DNA from: Rhodoferax sp.
Lineage (GTDB): Bacteria; Pseudomonadota; Gammaproteobacteria; Burkholderiales; Burkholderiaceae_C
Length of the DNA: 7,862 bases
Direction: 5' to 3'
NCBI GenBank assembly: GCA_029946045.1
Contig: JAQSDS010000040.1
Location: 1 to 7,862, forward strand
The position numbers and the translations under genes were made by a program. Of this stretch, positions 1-6,702 are shown in pieces. The notes under the pieces are model-generated. The model was given only the letters and a program-made list of their open reading frames with translations. It made no database searches and had not been told where the DNA came from. The stretch's first letter is position 1, and each line of letters begins with the position of its first letter.

Positions 1-648
1 GGCTCGGCGAGTTTTTGTGGCGTGGTGCCTGCGAATACCAACACCCTGCAGGTCCATTTGAGTGACGATGGGGGTTGGCTGGCCAGCTTTGAATTTCAGG
101 AAGATATCCGCCAGGATGCCTTCGAGACGGTTGCAGCCTTGCAGCGTTTGGGTATGCGCGTGTATTTGCTCTCAGGCGATGCCAGTGAGGCCGCCCAAAG
201 GGTGGCCGACAAAGTGGGCATCACAGAGGTTCGCGGCAATTGTTCCCCCCAGGACAAGCTTGATTTTTTACGCGCCTCTCAGGAGCAGGGGCATAAGGTC
301 GCGGTCGTTGGTGATGGCTTGAATGATGGACCGGTATTGGCTGGGGCGCATGTGTCCTTTGCCTTTGGTCAAGCTGTTCCCCTGGCTCAAGCTCAGGCCG
401 ATTTTCTGGTTTCTGGTGGGCGTTTGACGAATGTGACCGAAGCACTTTTATTGTCGCGGCGTACCTTGCGCATCGTGAGGCAAAATCTGGGCTGGGCTGC
501 TATTTACAACGCTGTGTGCGTGCCGCTGGCTGTTTTTGGACTGCTTCCAGCGTGGTTGGCGGGTCTGGGCATGGCCAGCAGTTCCTTGCTGGTGGTTCTC
601 AATGCACTGCGTCTGTCAAAAGACACCCAGTTTGAACGGAATTTCTAA
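1..648 (+). CDS. ccoI: CcoI/FixI-type Cu+-transporting P-type ATPase, C-terminal part (5' end outside window)
   Basis: The frame is open from base 1, so this is the last 215 residues of a longer protein. It contains the end of the phosphorylation domain with an LSGD motif (about residues 56-59), then a GDGLND hinge motif (codons at 310-327) that binds Mg/ATP in P-type ATPases. Two hydrophobic helices follow. They carry YN (in IYNAVCVPL) and MASSS, matching the TM7 YN and TM8 MxxSS metal-site pattern of Cu+ (P1B-1) ATPases. The family moves Cu+ across the inner membrane; CcoI members supply copper for the CuB site of cbb3 oxidase. The direct overlap with ccoS and the adjacent ccoNOQP genes favour CcoI over a general copper-efflux CopA. 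The N-terminal metal-binding domain and the CPC motif lie outside the window and cannot be checked. Confidence 0.93.
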   Translation, partial: GSASFCGVVPANTNTLQVHLSDDGGWLASFEFQEDIRQDAFETVAALQRLGMRVYLLSGDASEAAQRVADKVGITEVRGNCSPQDKLDFLRASQEQGHKVAVVGDGLNDGPVLAGAHVSFAFGQAVPLAQAQADFLVSGGRLTNVTEALLLSRRTLRIVRQNLGWAAIYNAVCVPLAVFGLLPAWLAGLGMASSSLLVVLNALRLSKDTQFERNF

Positions 649-785
649 TGGATATTTTGTATTTTTTGGTGCCCCTGTCGGTCGTTCTGGTGTTTTTTAT
701 CATTGGCGGTATTTGGTGGGCGATCTACAGTGGTCAATTTGACGATATGGAAAAAGAGGGAGAGAGAATTCTTAAGGATGGATAG
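648..785 (+). CDS. ccoS: CcoS, small cbb3 oxidase assembly protein
   Basis: This 45-residue protein starts at an ATG sharing its A with the TAA stop of ccoI (TAATG), which suggests translational coupling. It begins MDILYFLVPLSVVLVFF, a single N-terminal membrane helix running to about residue 28. A short acidic/basic tail follows, with QFDDMEKEGERIL near its end. The IWWAIYSGQFDDME stretch is the hallmark of the CcoS/FixS family, which is usually 45-70 residues long, so the gene looks complete. Family members are needed to insert cofactors (heme b and CuB) into CcoN; the mechanism is unknown. It is the last gene of the ccoI-ccoS unit, and ccoN downstream has its own FNR-type promoter. Confidence 0.93.
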   Translation: MDILYFLVPLSVVLVFFIIGGIWWAIYSGQFDDMEKEGERILKDG

Positions 786-802
786 GAAATTTTTGTAACA
801 AT

Positions 803-816
803 TTGATCTGAATCAA
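803..816 (+). promoter_or_regulatory. FNR/Anr binding site upstream of ccoN
   Basis: TTGATCTGAATCAA matches the TTGAT-N4-ATCAA consensus of FNR/Anr at all ten defined positions. Its centre (809.5) lies 29.5 bases before a -10-like hexamer at 839, giving a predicted transcription start near 851. This places the box at about -41.5, the usual site of class II activation. It should activate ccoNOQP under low oxygen through the Fnr-type protein encoded at 4431-5141. Confidence 0.9.
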
Positions 817-838
817 AAGACGCAGGATATGCCTCGTG

Positions 839-844
839 CATACT
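839..844 (+). promoter_or_regulatory. Probable -10 element of the ccoN promoter
   Basis: CATACT matches TATAAT at 4 of 6 positions and has the spacing expected downstream of a -41.5 FNR site. The same spacing occurs at hemN. No good -35 hexamer is seen, which is normal when FNR activates from that position. The start site was not measured. Confidence 0.55.
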
Positions 845-872
845 GCGTCGCTCAAACTGAAAAGAGGTGAAC

Positions 873-2315
873 ATGGCATTTGCAAATTCGCAGGCAACGA
901 CTTACAACGACAAGGTTGTAAGACAGTTTGCCATCATGACTGTGGTGTGGGGTGTGGTAGGGATGCTGGTTGGCGTGATCATCGCTGCCCAGCTGGCCTG
1001 GCCAGAGCTCAACATGGGTATTTCGTTCCTGTCGTTCGGGCGACTTCGTCCCCTGCATACCAATGCTGTCATTTTTGCATTTGGCGGTTGCGGCTTGTTT
1101 GCAACCTCGTATTACGTGGTGCAGCGTACCTGTCAGGTGCGCATCTTCAGTGACAAGCTTGCCGCATTTACCTTTTGGGGCTGGCAATTGGTCATTTTGC
1201 TCGCAGCGATTTCCTTGCCACTGGGTTACACCTCCGGCAAGGAATACGCCGAACTGGAGTGGCCCATTGACATTTTGATCACCCTGGTTTGGGTGACCTA
1301 TGCCATCGTCTTCTTTGGCACCGTCGGAACCCGCAAGGTCAAGCATATTTACGTGGCCAACTGGTTCTTTGGTGCCTTCATTCTCGCGGTTGCTATTTTG
1401 CACCTGGTCAACAGTGCGGCTATCCCGGTGGCGCTCTTCGGCATGAAATCGTACTCCGCCTATGCTGGTGTGCAGGACGCCATGGTTCAGTGGTGGTACG
1501 GCCATAATGCGGTGGGCTTTTTCCTGACCGCAGGCTTCCTGGGCATGATGTATTACTTCATTCCCAAGCAGGCCGGTCGCCCGGTTTACTCTTACCGTCT
1601 TTCTATTGTTCACTTCTGGGCGCTGATCTTCACGTACATGTGGGCGGGTCCGCACCACTTGCATTACACCGCCTTGCCTGACTGGACCCAGTCCGTCGGC
1701 ATGGTGTTTTCCCTGATTTTGCTGGCACCGAGCTGGGGCGGCATGATCAACGGCATCATGACCCTGTCAGGCGCCTGGCACAAGCTGCGCGACGACCCCA
1801 TCCTGCGCTTCCTGATTGTGTCGCTGTCGTTTTACGGCATGTCCACCTTCGAAGGTCCAATGATGGCCATCAAGACCGTGAACGCCTTGTCGCATTACAC
1901 CGACTGGACCGTTGGCCATGTGCACTCCGGTGCTCTGGGCTGGGTGGGTCTGGTGACCATGGGGTCCATGTACTACCTCATTCCGCGCCTGTTTGGACAA
2001 AAGCAGATGTTCAGCGTGAAAGCCATTGAGGTTCACTTCTACATGGCCACCATTGGCATCGTGCTATACATTGCGGCGCTCTGGATTGCCGGTGTGATGC
2101 AGGGCCTGATGTGGCGCTCCATCAACCCTGATGGCACCCTGACCTACACATTTGTGGAGTCGGTCAAGGCCAGCTATCCGTTCTATGTGTTGCGTCTGGC
2201 AGGTGGCCTGCTTTACCTGACAGGCATGATCATCATGCTGTGGAACACGATCAAGACAGCCACGGCCGGTCGTTCGGTCACGGTCAATATTCCGGCTGTC
2301 GCTGCACACGCTTGA
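873..2315 (+). CDS. ccoN: CcoN, catalytic subunit I of cbb3-type cytochrome c oxidase
   Basis: This 480-residue heme-copper oxidase subunit is a multi-helix inner-membrane protein with about 12 hydrophobic segments. It reduces O2 to water at a heme b3-CuB site while pumping protons. All expected metal ligands are visible: H62 (in RPLHTNAV) and H351 for low-spin heme b, H349 (in GHVHSG) for heme b3, and H211 (in WWYGHNAV), H261 and H262 (GPHHLHY) for CuB. Y255 (FTYMWAGP) is at the position of the tyrosine cross-linked to a CuB histidine in this family. The ligand assignment follows the Pseudomonas stutzeri cbb3 structure with a shift of 2-4 residues. The ATG at 873 is chosen because AGAGG at 863-867 lies five bases upstream; a GTG at 867 in the same frame overlaps that ribosome site. 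It is the first gene of ccoNOQP and is probably controlled by the FNR box at 803-816. Confidence 0.98.
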   Translation: MAFANSQATTYNDKVVRQFAIMTVVWGVVGMLVGVIIAAQLAWPELNMGISFLSFGRLRPLHTNAVIFAFGGCGLFATSYYVVQRTCQVRIFSDKLAAFTFWGWQLVILLAAISLPLGYTSGKEYAELEWPIDILITLVWVTYAIVFFGTVGTRKVKHIYVANWFFGAFILAVAILHLVNSAAIPVALFGMKSYSAYAGVQDAMVQWWYGHNAVGFFLTAGFLGMMYYFIPKQAGRPVYSYRLSIVHFWALIFTYMWAGPHHLHYTALPDWTQSVGMVFSLILLAPSWGGMINGIMTLSGAWHKLRDDPILRFLIVSLSFYGMSTFEGPMMAIKTVNALSHYTDWTVGHVHSGALGWVGLVTMGSMYYLIPRLFGQKQMFSVKAIEVHFYMATIGIVLYIAALWIAGVMQGLMWRSINPDGTLTYTFVESVKASYPFYVLRLAGGLLYLTGMIIMLWNTIKTATAGRSVTVNIPAVAAHA

Positions 2316-2327
2316 GGTATAAAAACT

Positions 2328-2954
2328 ATGTCTAATACAAATCAAAGCGGCGGACTGTCGCACTCGACGATCGAAACCAACAACGGATTGATGATCGTTT
2401 TGATCCTGATCGTGTTGTTGTTTGGCGGCTTGGTTGAAATCGTGCCCCTGTTCTTCCAGAAATCAACCACAGTGGCTGCACCTGGTCTGAAACCTTATAA
2501 CTCGCTTCAATTGGCTGGCCGGGACATTTACACCCGTGAGGGTTGCTACAACTGCCACTCGCAGATGATCAGGCCATTCCGCGCCGAGACCCTGCGCTAC
2601 GGTCCGTATTCCAAGGCGAATGAGTTTGTCTATGACCATCCGTTTCAGTGGGGCAGCAAGCGCACGGGTCCAGATCTGCATCGTGTCGGTGGCAAGTACA
2701 GCGACCAATGGCAGATCACGCACCTGAACAACCCACGTGACCTGGTGCCCGAGTCCATCATGCCGGCATATCCCTGGTTGATGAACACGCCGGTGAACGC
2801 CGCCAGCATGCCTTCGCACATGGCTGCGCTGCGTAAAGTGGGTGTACCTTACACCGACGCCGAAATTGCCGCGTCGGTCGAAGAACTCAAGGGCAAAACC
2901 GAGATGGATGCCGTGGTGGCTTACCTCCAGGTTCTTGGCACGACTTCTAAGTAA
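2328..2954 (+). CDS. ccoO: CcoO, membrane-anchored monoheme cytochrome c subunit II of cbb3 oxidase
   Basis: This protein of 208 residues is full length for the family. It has one N-terminal membrane anchor (about residues 20-42) and a periplasmic cytochrome c domain. The single heme c site is CYNCH (73-77), followed by the conserved SQMIRPF stretch. M145 in PESIMPAYPW is the likely second axial ligand. CcoO passes electrons from CcoP to CcoN. It starts 12 bases after the ccoN stop, and its ribosome site GAGG (2314-2317) overlaps that stop codon, in keeping with co-transcription and coupled translation. Confidence 0.98.
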   Translation: MSNTNQSGGLSHSTIETNNGLMIVLILIVLLFGGLVEIVPLFFQKSTTVAAPGLKPYNSLQLAGRDIYTREGCYNCHSQMIRPFRAETLRYGPYSKANEFVYDHPFQWGSKRTGPDLHRVGGKYSDQWQITHLNNPRDLVPESIMPAYPWLMNTPVNAASMPSHMAALRKVGVPYTDAEIAASVEELKGKTEMDAVVAYLQVLGTTSK

Positions 2955-2968
2955 AGCGGGGACCTTGT

Positions 2969-3112
2969 ATGGACTTCGATGTCAACACGCTTCGATCACT
3001 CGTCACTGTTGTCAGCTTTTTAACTTTCATCGGGATCATTGCCTGGGCCTACTCCAGAAAAAATTCTGCTGACTTTGACAAAGCTGCCAACCTGCCTTTT
3101 GAGCAGGACTGA
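2969..3112 (+). CDS. ccoQ: CcoQ, small membrane subunit of cbb3 oxidase
   Basis: This 47-residue protein starts at ATG 2969 with a GCGGGGA ribosome site ending about six bases upstream. It has one membrane helix (about residues 10-28, ending IGIIAWAYS). A polar tail follows with the motif SRKNSADFDKAANLPF, typical of the FixQ/CcoQ family. Members stabilise the CcoP-CcoNO complex or modulate activity and are dispensable in some species. Its place between ccoO (14-bp gap) and ccoP (25-bp gap) is the standard order. Confidence 0.93.
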   Translation: MDFDVNTLRSLVTVVSFLTFIGIIAWAYSRKNSADFDKAANLPFEQD

Positions 3113-3137
3113 GCCCCTTCACCTGATTGGATAAAAA

Positions 3138-4037
3138 ATGAGTGATTTCACAAGTAATTTTTGGGAAATATACGTTGCCGGTATTACTTTGGTGAGCATC
3201 ATCGCCTGCCTGGTTTTGCTAATTATTACGGGCAAGATGAAAGCTTCCACAGCCGGCGACAACACCACTGGGCACGTCTGGGACGGTGATTTGCGTGAGA
3301 TGAACAATCCTTTGCCGCGCTGGTGGAGCTACATGTTTGTGATCACCATCGTCTTTTCGCTGGTCTACCTGGTGCTGTATCCTGGCCTGGGCAGCTACCC
3401 GGGAACCTTAGGGTGGTCTTCTGCCAAACTGCATGCCGACGAGGTGGCCAAGGGTAACGCTCAAACAGCGCCGATTTACGCCAAATTCATGTCCATGCCA
3501 CCTGAGCAGGTAGCCAAGGATGCCCAAGCCATGGCGATCGGCGAACGCTTGTACAGCAACAATTGCGCACAGTGCCATGCATCCGATGCCCGCGGCAACA
3601 AGGGCTTTCCTAATTTGACAGATGGTGACTGGCTGCATGGCGGTACACCTGAAAAAATCAAGGAAACCCTGCTTGGAGGCCGCAATGGCAACATGCCACC
3701 CATGGCTGCTGCCGTGGGTTCCTCAGATGATGTCAAAAACCTGGCGCAGTATGTTTTGAGCTTGTCTGGCAGCCCACATGACTCGACTCGTGCGGCTTTG
3801 GGCAAGGACAAGTTTGCTGTCTGTGCCGCCTGCCACGGGCCAGACGGCAAGGGTATGCAAGCCGTTGGCTCTGCCAACCTCACGGACAACATCTGGTTGC
3901 ATGGGTTTGGTGAAAAGGCCATTGTTGAGATGATCAATAATGGCAAAGTCAATGTCATGCCTGCGCAGGCCGAGAAATTGACCGAAGCCCAGATCCATGT
4001 TCTGACGTCCTACATTTGGGGCATGTCAAACAAGTAA
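3138..4037 (+). CDS. ccoP: CcoP, diheme cytochrome c subunit III of cbb3 oxidase
   Basis: This 299-residue subunit has the standard family length. Two membrane helices are seen (about residues 10-31 and 62-81), separated by a short loop with the conserved HVWDGDLREMNNPLPRWW region that marks the N-terminal FixP domain. Two periplasmic cytochrome c domains follow, with heme sites CAQCH (143-147) and CAACH (229-233). M186 (in NGNMPPM) and M274 (in VNVMPAQ) are the likely axial methionines. CcoP accepts electrons from soluble cytochrome c or the bc1 complex and hands them to CcoO. The ribosome site is weak (GGA at 3129-3131). This is the last gene of the structural operon and is followed by a terminator. 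Confidence 0.98.
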   Translation: MSDFTSNFWEIYVAGITLVSIIACLVLLIITGKMKASTAGDNTTGHVWDGDLREMNNPLPRWWSYMFVITIVFSLVYLVLYPGLGSYPGTLGWSSAKLHADEVAKGNAQTAPIYAKFMSMPPEQVAKDAQAMAIGERLYSNNCAQCHASDARGNKGFPNLTDGDWLHGGTPEKIKETLLGGRNGNMPPMAAAVGSSDDVKNLAQYVLSLSGSPHDSTRAALGKDKFAVCAACHGPDGKGMQAVGSANLTDNIWLHGFGEKAIVEMINNGKVNVMPAQAEKLTEAQIHVLTSYIWGMSNK

Positions 4038-4054
4038 GCTTAAGGCAAACCACC

Positions 4055-4097
4055 AAGACCTGAGCTCCGTCACAAGGAGATCAGGTCTTTTGCTTTT
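4055..4097 (+). terminator. Rho-independent terminator after ccoP
   Basis: AAGACCTGA (4055-4063) pairs perfectly with TCAGGTCTT (4081-4089). After one G-A mismatch, CTCC (4065-4068) pairs with GGAG (4076-4079), leaving a loop of about seven bases. A T-rich run TTTTGCTTTT follows at once. It lies 17 bases after the ccoP stop and should end most ccoNOQP transcripts before the ccoH-like gene. Confidence 0.85.
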
Positions 4098-4141
4098 GCC
4101 ATCAAAGGCTCACACATTGACCCTGAAAATTGAAGTAACCC

Positions 4142-4414
4142 ATGAACAATAGAGCTGAAAATTCAAATGCACCATGGTGGAAACATGGCTTTGTCTGGAT
4201 GGTGATCGCCGGACCCGCCATTGTGGTGGTGGCTGGTTTTGTGACGCTCTACCTCGCCATCAGTCGTCCCAATGAAATTGTCAGTGATGACAGCTACCTT
4301 CAGGCACGCCAGTCAGATCAGTCCATCGAGGCGCGCAGAAAAGAAAGCAGTACGGCACCAGCCATGTTGGGCCGCAATCACGCAGCAACCGGTATCGTGC
4401 CCAAAAGCGACTAA
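4142..4414 (+). CDS. ccoH: Short FixH/CcoH-like membrane protein
   Basis: This 90-residue protein has a short polar N-terminus with PWWKHGFVW (11-19), one strong membrane helix (about 17-40, ending LYLAI) and a polar tail beginning IVSDDSYLQARQ. The PWW-x-HG/PW-VW start and the V-(S/E)-DDYY-like tail are the recognisable N-terminal signature of FixH/CcoH proteins, which help assemble cbb3 oxidase at the membrane. Classic FixH is about 150-165 residues, so the periplasmic domain is largely missing here. There is no sign of a frameshift, and the downstream sequence runs directly into the convergent fnr gene. The ribosome site is weak (GAAG at 4132-4135). No clear promoter of its own is seen behind the ccoP terminator, so expression may depend on read-through. 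The family call is by motif and context; the function of this short form is inferred. Confidence 0.75.
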   Translation: MNNRAENSNAPWWKHGFVWMVIAGPAIVVVAGFVTLYLAISRPNEIVSDDSYLQARQSDQSIEARRKESSTAPAMLGRNHAATGIVPKSD

Positions 4415-4430
4415 TGGCCGAAAAGAGGCC

Positions 4431-5141
4431 CTATCTGGGATTGACGATTTCCTGAAGCGCTTGTGTATTGATGATGTGAACGTGTCGTTGTTTGACTTCA
4501 ACGATGCCATCTTCAACAAATCTTGAGAAAGTGCGACTGATGGTCTCGAGCTTGAGGCCCAGAAAACTGCCGATCTCTTCTCTGGTCATCCGCAGGATCA
4601 ATTCTGATTGCGAAAAACCGCGTGCATGCAGACGTTGCGCCAAATTGAGTAAAAAAGCAGCCAAGCGTTCTTCTGCGCGCATGCTGCCCAGCAACAACAT
4701 GACACCGTGTTCACGCACAATTTCACGGCTCAGAATTTTGTGCACATGGTGTTGTAAAGAGCTGACCTCGCGAGACAGGTCTTCAATCTGGGAGAAGGGT
4801 ATGGCGCAGATTTCAGCATCTTCCAAAGCCACGGCATCGCAGCTGTGATGGTCGTTCACGATGCCATCCAAACCAATGATTTCTCCCGCCATCTGAAAGC
4901 CGGTCACTTGGTCGCGGCCATCTTCTGACGTGATACAGGTCTTGAAAAATCCAGTTCTGATGGCGTAAAGATTGTTAAATTTATCGCCGTTGTGGTACAG
5001 CGATTCGCCGCGTTTTATTTTCTTGCGGACGCCGATAATGGCATCAATGCGATCAAGTTCACCTTCACTTAGGCCGATGGGCATGCACAATTCACGCATG
5101 TTGCAATTGGAGCAGGCTATTTTGATGGACTGGTGATTCAT
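4431..5141 (-). CDS. fnr: Fnr/Anr-type oxygen-sensing transcription regulator
   Basis: This 236-residue CRP/FNR-family protein starts at ATG 5141. The N-terminus has C10, C13 and C19 (CSNCNMRELC), and C101 (HHSCDAV) lies in the sensor domain. Together they match the four ligands of the oxygen-labile [4Fe-4S] cluster of FNR. Next come a cyclic-nucleotide-binding-type beta-roll (about 25-115), a long dimerisation helix (about 120-150, then SMRAEERLAAFLL) and a winged helix-turn-helix (about 183-220). The recognition helix carries E199, S202 and R203 (ETISR), the residues that read TTGAT half sites in FNR. It should bind DNA as a dimer without oxygen and activate the boxes at 803-816 and 5230-5243. 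C69 and C112 are extra cysteines. It is transcribed towards ccoH (16-bp gap) and away from hemN. I see no strong ribosome site upstream, but a later start would lose the cluster cysteines. Confidence 0.96.
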   Translation of the reverse strand: MNHQSIKIACSNCNMRELCMPIGLSEGELDRIDAIIGVRKKIKRGESLYHNGDKFNNLYAIRTGFFKTCITSEDGRDQVTGFQMAGEIIGLDGIVNDHHSCDAVALEDAEICAIPFSQIEDLSREVSSLQHHVHKILSREIVREHGVMLLLGSMRAEERLAAFLLNLAQRLHARGFSQSELILRMTREEIGSFLGLKLETISRTFSRFVEDGIVEVKQRHVHIINTQALQEIVNPR

Positions 5142-5174
5142 TAGACTGATTTTGACACTCTTTGGCTTTGTTAT

Positions 5175-5188
5175 CTGACTTACATCAA
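5175..5188 (-). promoter_or_regulatory. Imperfect FNR-type site near the fnr promoter (possible autoregulation)
   Basis: On the minus strand this reads TTGATGTAAGTCAG. It has one perfect TTGAT half site and a degenerate second half, for 8 of 10 consensus positions. It lies 34 bases before the fnr start codon and overlaps the only -10-like hexamer I find for fnr (5188-5193), which would place the box across the transcription start. That arrangement suggests repression by Fnr itself, as known for E. coli fnr. This is inference. Confidence 0.5.
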
Positions 5189-5193
5189 TTTTA
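5188..5193 (-). promoter_or_regulatory. Candidate -10 of the fnr promoter
   Basis: TAAAAT on the minus strand matches TATAAT at 5 of 6 positions and would put the start of transcription near 5181. No convincing -35 element lies 16-18 bases upstream, so this call is weak. The region is AT-rich, which raises the chance of a random match. Confidence 0.3.
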
Positions 5194-5229
5194 TGCAGAT
5201 CGTCAATGCCAGTGATTTTTTAAAATAAG

Positions 5230-5243
5230 TTGATCGAGATCAA
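5230..5243 (+). promoter_or_regulatory. FNR/Anr binding site upstream of hemN
   Basis: TTGATCGAGATCAA is a perfect ten-of-ten match to TTGAT-N4-ATCAA. Its centre (5236.5) is 29.5 bases before the CATATT at 5266, giving a predicted start near 5278 and a site at about -41.5. It lies in the divergent fnr-hemN region but is much closer in geometry to the hemN promoter. It should induce hemN under low oxygen. Confidence 0.9.
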
Positions 5244-5265
5244 GAAAAAAATCGATATTTGCAGG

Positions 5266-5271
5266 CATATT
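5266..5271 (+). promoter_or_regulatory. Probable -10 element of the hemN promoter
   Basis: CATATT matches TATAAT at 4 of 6 positions and has exactly the same distance from the FNR box as the CATACT before ccoN. The predicted leader is short, about 18 bases before the ATG, and includes the AAGGA ribosome site (5285-5289). Confidence 0.55.
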
Positions 5272-5295
5272 CTACGCAACTCCCAAGGATAAAGA

Positions 5296-6693
5296 ATGAC
5301 TGATAGTGTTGCCGAGCCCATTTCCGAGAACCTGATTCGCCAGTACGATGTGTCCGGCCCACGGTACACGTCCTATCCCACGGCAGATCGATTTGTGGAG
5401 GCATTTACTTCACATGATTACATCCAGGCTTTGGAGCAAAGACGATCGGGTGCTGCGGCCATGGTGCTGCCCCTGTCACTTTACGTACACATACCGTTTT
5501 GTGAGTCGCTTTGCTATTACTGCGCCTGCAACAAAATTATCACCAAGCACCATGACCGTGCCGCGGCCTACCTTCGGTATATCAGCAGGGAGGTCGACCT
5601 TCATGTCCAGCACATGGGCCAGGGGCAGGTTGTTTCCCAGTTGCATCTGGGCGGTGGTTCCCCGACCTTCCTGTCAGACGACGAGTTGCGTGAGTTAATG
5701 CACATGCTTGCGCGAAATTTTTCACTTGTTCCCGGCGGAGAGTATTCCATTGAGATTGATCCCCGGACGATTGACGAAAAACGCCTGGACACCTTGGCCG
5801 AACTCGGCTTTAACCGTTTGAGTTTTGGCATTCAGGACTTTGATCCAGCGGTGCAAAAAGCTGTTCACCGTATTCAACCCGCCGAGCAGGTTTTCGCACT
5901 GGTGGCGGCAGCGCGCCAAAAGGGTTTCGAGTCTGTCAACGCCGATCTGATTTATGGACTGCCCGAGCAGACGCCTGAGTCGTTTGAGCGCACGATCGGT
6001 CAAATCATTGAGCTCAGACCCGATCGCATTGCTTTGTACGCCTATGCGCACTTGCCTGAGCGCTTCAAGCCGCAGAGGCGGATTTCTTCGGTTGAGATTC
6101 CCACTGGCGCTGCCAAAGTGGCTATGCTGGCGCAATCCATGGCCGCATTTTTGGCAGCAGGTTATGTGTACATCGGCATGGACCACTTTGCACTGCCCGA
6201 AGACTCCTTGGCGGTGGCCAAACGGCAGGGGCGCTTGCATCGGAATTTTCAGGGCTACAGCACGCAGCCCGATTGCGACATGATTGGCCTCGGTGTATCG
6301 TCGATTGGACGTGTCGGTGCCACCTACAGCCAAAATGCGAAAACGCTGGAAGAGTATTACGATTTCCTGGACCAGGGCCAGTTCCCGGTCGTGCGTGGTT
6401 TGGCCTTGTCACGCGATGACCTGGTGCGCCGCGCTGTGATCATGGCGCTGATGTGCCAGGGCCGCCTGTCCTTTGAATCAATCAACCTCGCTTACCTCAT
6501 CGACTTCAAGTTGTACTTTCACAAGGAACTTGAGACGCTGCAAACCCAGGTGGCGCAGGGCCTGGTCGCACTGGATGAAAATGGGATCAAAGTGACCCCC
6601 AAAGGCTGGTTTTTTGTCAGAGCGGTGGCCATGGTATTTGATCGTTATCTTCAAACTGACCGTACGCGCGCCAAGTTTTCCAAAATCCTCTAA
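5296..6693 (+). CDS. hemN: Oxygen-independent coproporphyrinogen III oxidase (radical SAM)
   Basis: This 465-residue enzyme is full length for HemN. It decarboxylates two propionate groups of coproporphyrinogen III to give protoporphyrinogen IX without O2, in the cytoplasm. The radical-SAM cluster cysteines are C69, C73 and C76 in HIPFCESLCYYCACNK, and C78 is the fourth cysteine kept in true HemN (CxxxCxxCxC). GGGSPTFL (119-126) is the SAM-binding glycine motif. The N-terminal YDVSGPRYTSYPTA (17-30) is the trip-wire region specific to HemN, and a HemN C-terminal domain follows (about 365-455). These features separate it from HemW/HutW-like relatives. The start is set by AAGGA six bases before ATG 5296. 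It is divergent from fnr, is probably activated by the FNR box at 5230-5243, and is likely co-transcribed with the membrane protein gene 9 bp downstream. Confidence 0.97.
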   Translation: MTDSVAEPISENLIRQYDVSGPRYTSYPTADRFVEAFTSHDYIQALEQRRSGAAAMVLPLSLYVHIPFCESLCYYCACNKIITKHHDRAAAYLRYISREVDLHVQHMGQGQVVSQLHLGGGSPTFLSDDELRELMHMLARNFSLVPGGEYSIEIDPRTIDEKRLDTLAELGFNRLSFGIQDFDPAVQKAVHRIQPAEQVFALVAAARQKGFESVNADLIYGLPEQTPESFERTIGQIIELRPDRIALYAYAHLPERFKPQRRISSVEIPTGAAKVAMLAQSMAAFLAAGYVYIGMDHFALPEDSLAVAKRQGRLHRNFQGYSTQPDCDMIGLGVSSIGRVGATYSQNAKTLEEYYDFLDQGQFPVVRGLALSRDDLVRRAVIMALMCQGRLSFESINLAYLIDFKLYFHKELETLQTQVAQGLVALDENGIKVTPKGWFFVRAVAMVFDRYLQTDRTRAKFSKIL

Positions 6694-6702
6694 ATTGGCG
6701 GG

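Noticed and set aside
867..872. GTG start for ccoN, two codons upstream of the ATG at 873
   Set aside because: It overlaps the AGAGG ribosome site, whose spacing of five bases fits the ATG at 873.
852..1664. Long minus-strand open frame of 270 residues inside ccoN
   Set aside because: It is antisense to a fully convincing ccoN, has no recognisable domain and has the composition of a shadow frame.
3476..3958. Minus-strand open frame of 160 residues inside ccoP
   Set aside because: It is antisense to the heme-binding domains of ccoP, with no domain or ribosome site of its own.
4117..4122. TTGACC as a -35 for a separate ccoH promoter
   Set aside because: The matching -10 position would fall on the ccoH start codon, with no TATAAT-like hexamer.
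4416..4430. GGCC-N7-GGCC small hairpin between ccoH and fnr
   Set aside because: A four-base stem with no T-run is too weak to call a terminator.
5152..5157. Perfect -35-like TTGACA on the plus strand in the fnr-hemN region
   Set aside because: There is no acceptable -10 hexamer 16-18 bases downstream, and the hemN promoter is better explained by the FNR box further on.
5722..6333. Minus-strand open frame of 203 residues inside hemN
   Set aside because: It is antisense to conserved HemN motifs and has no recognisable features.
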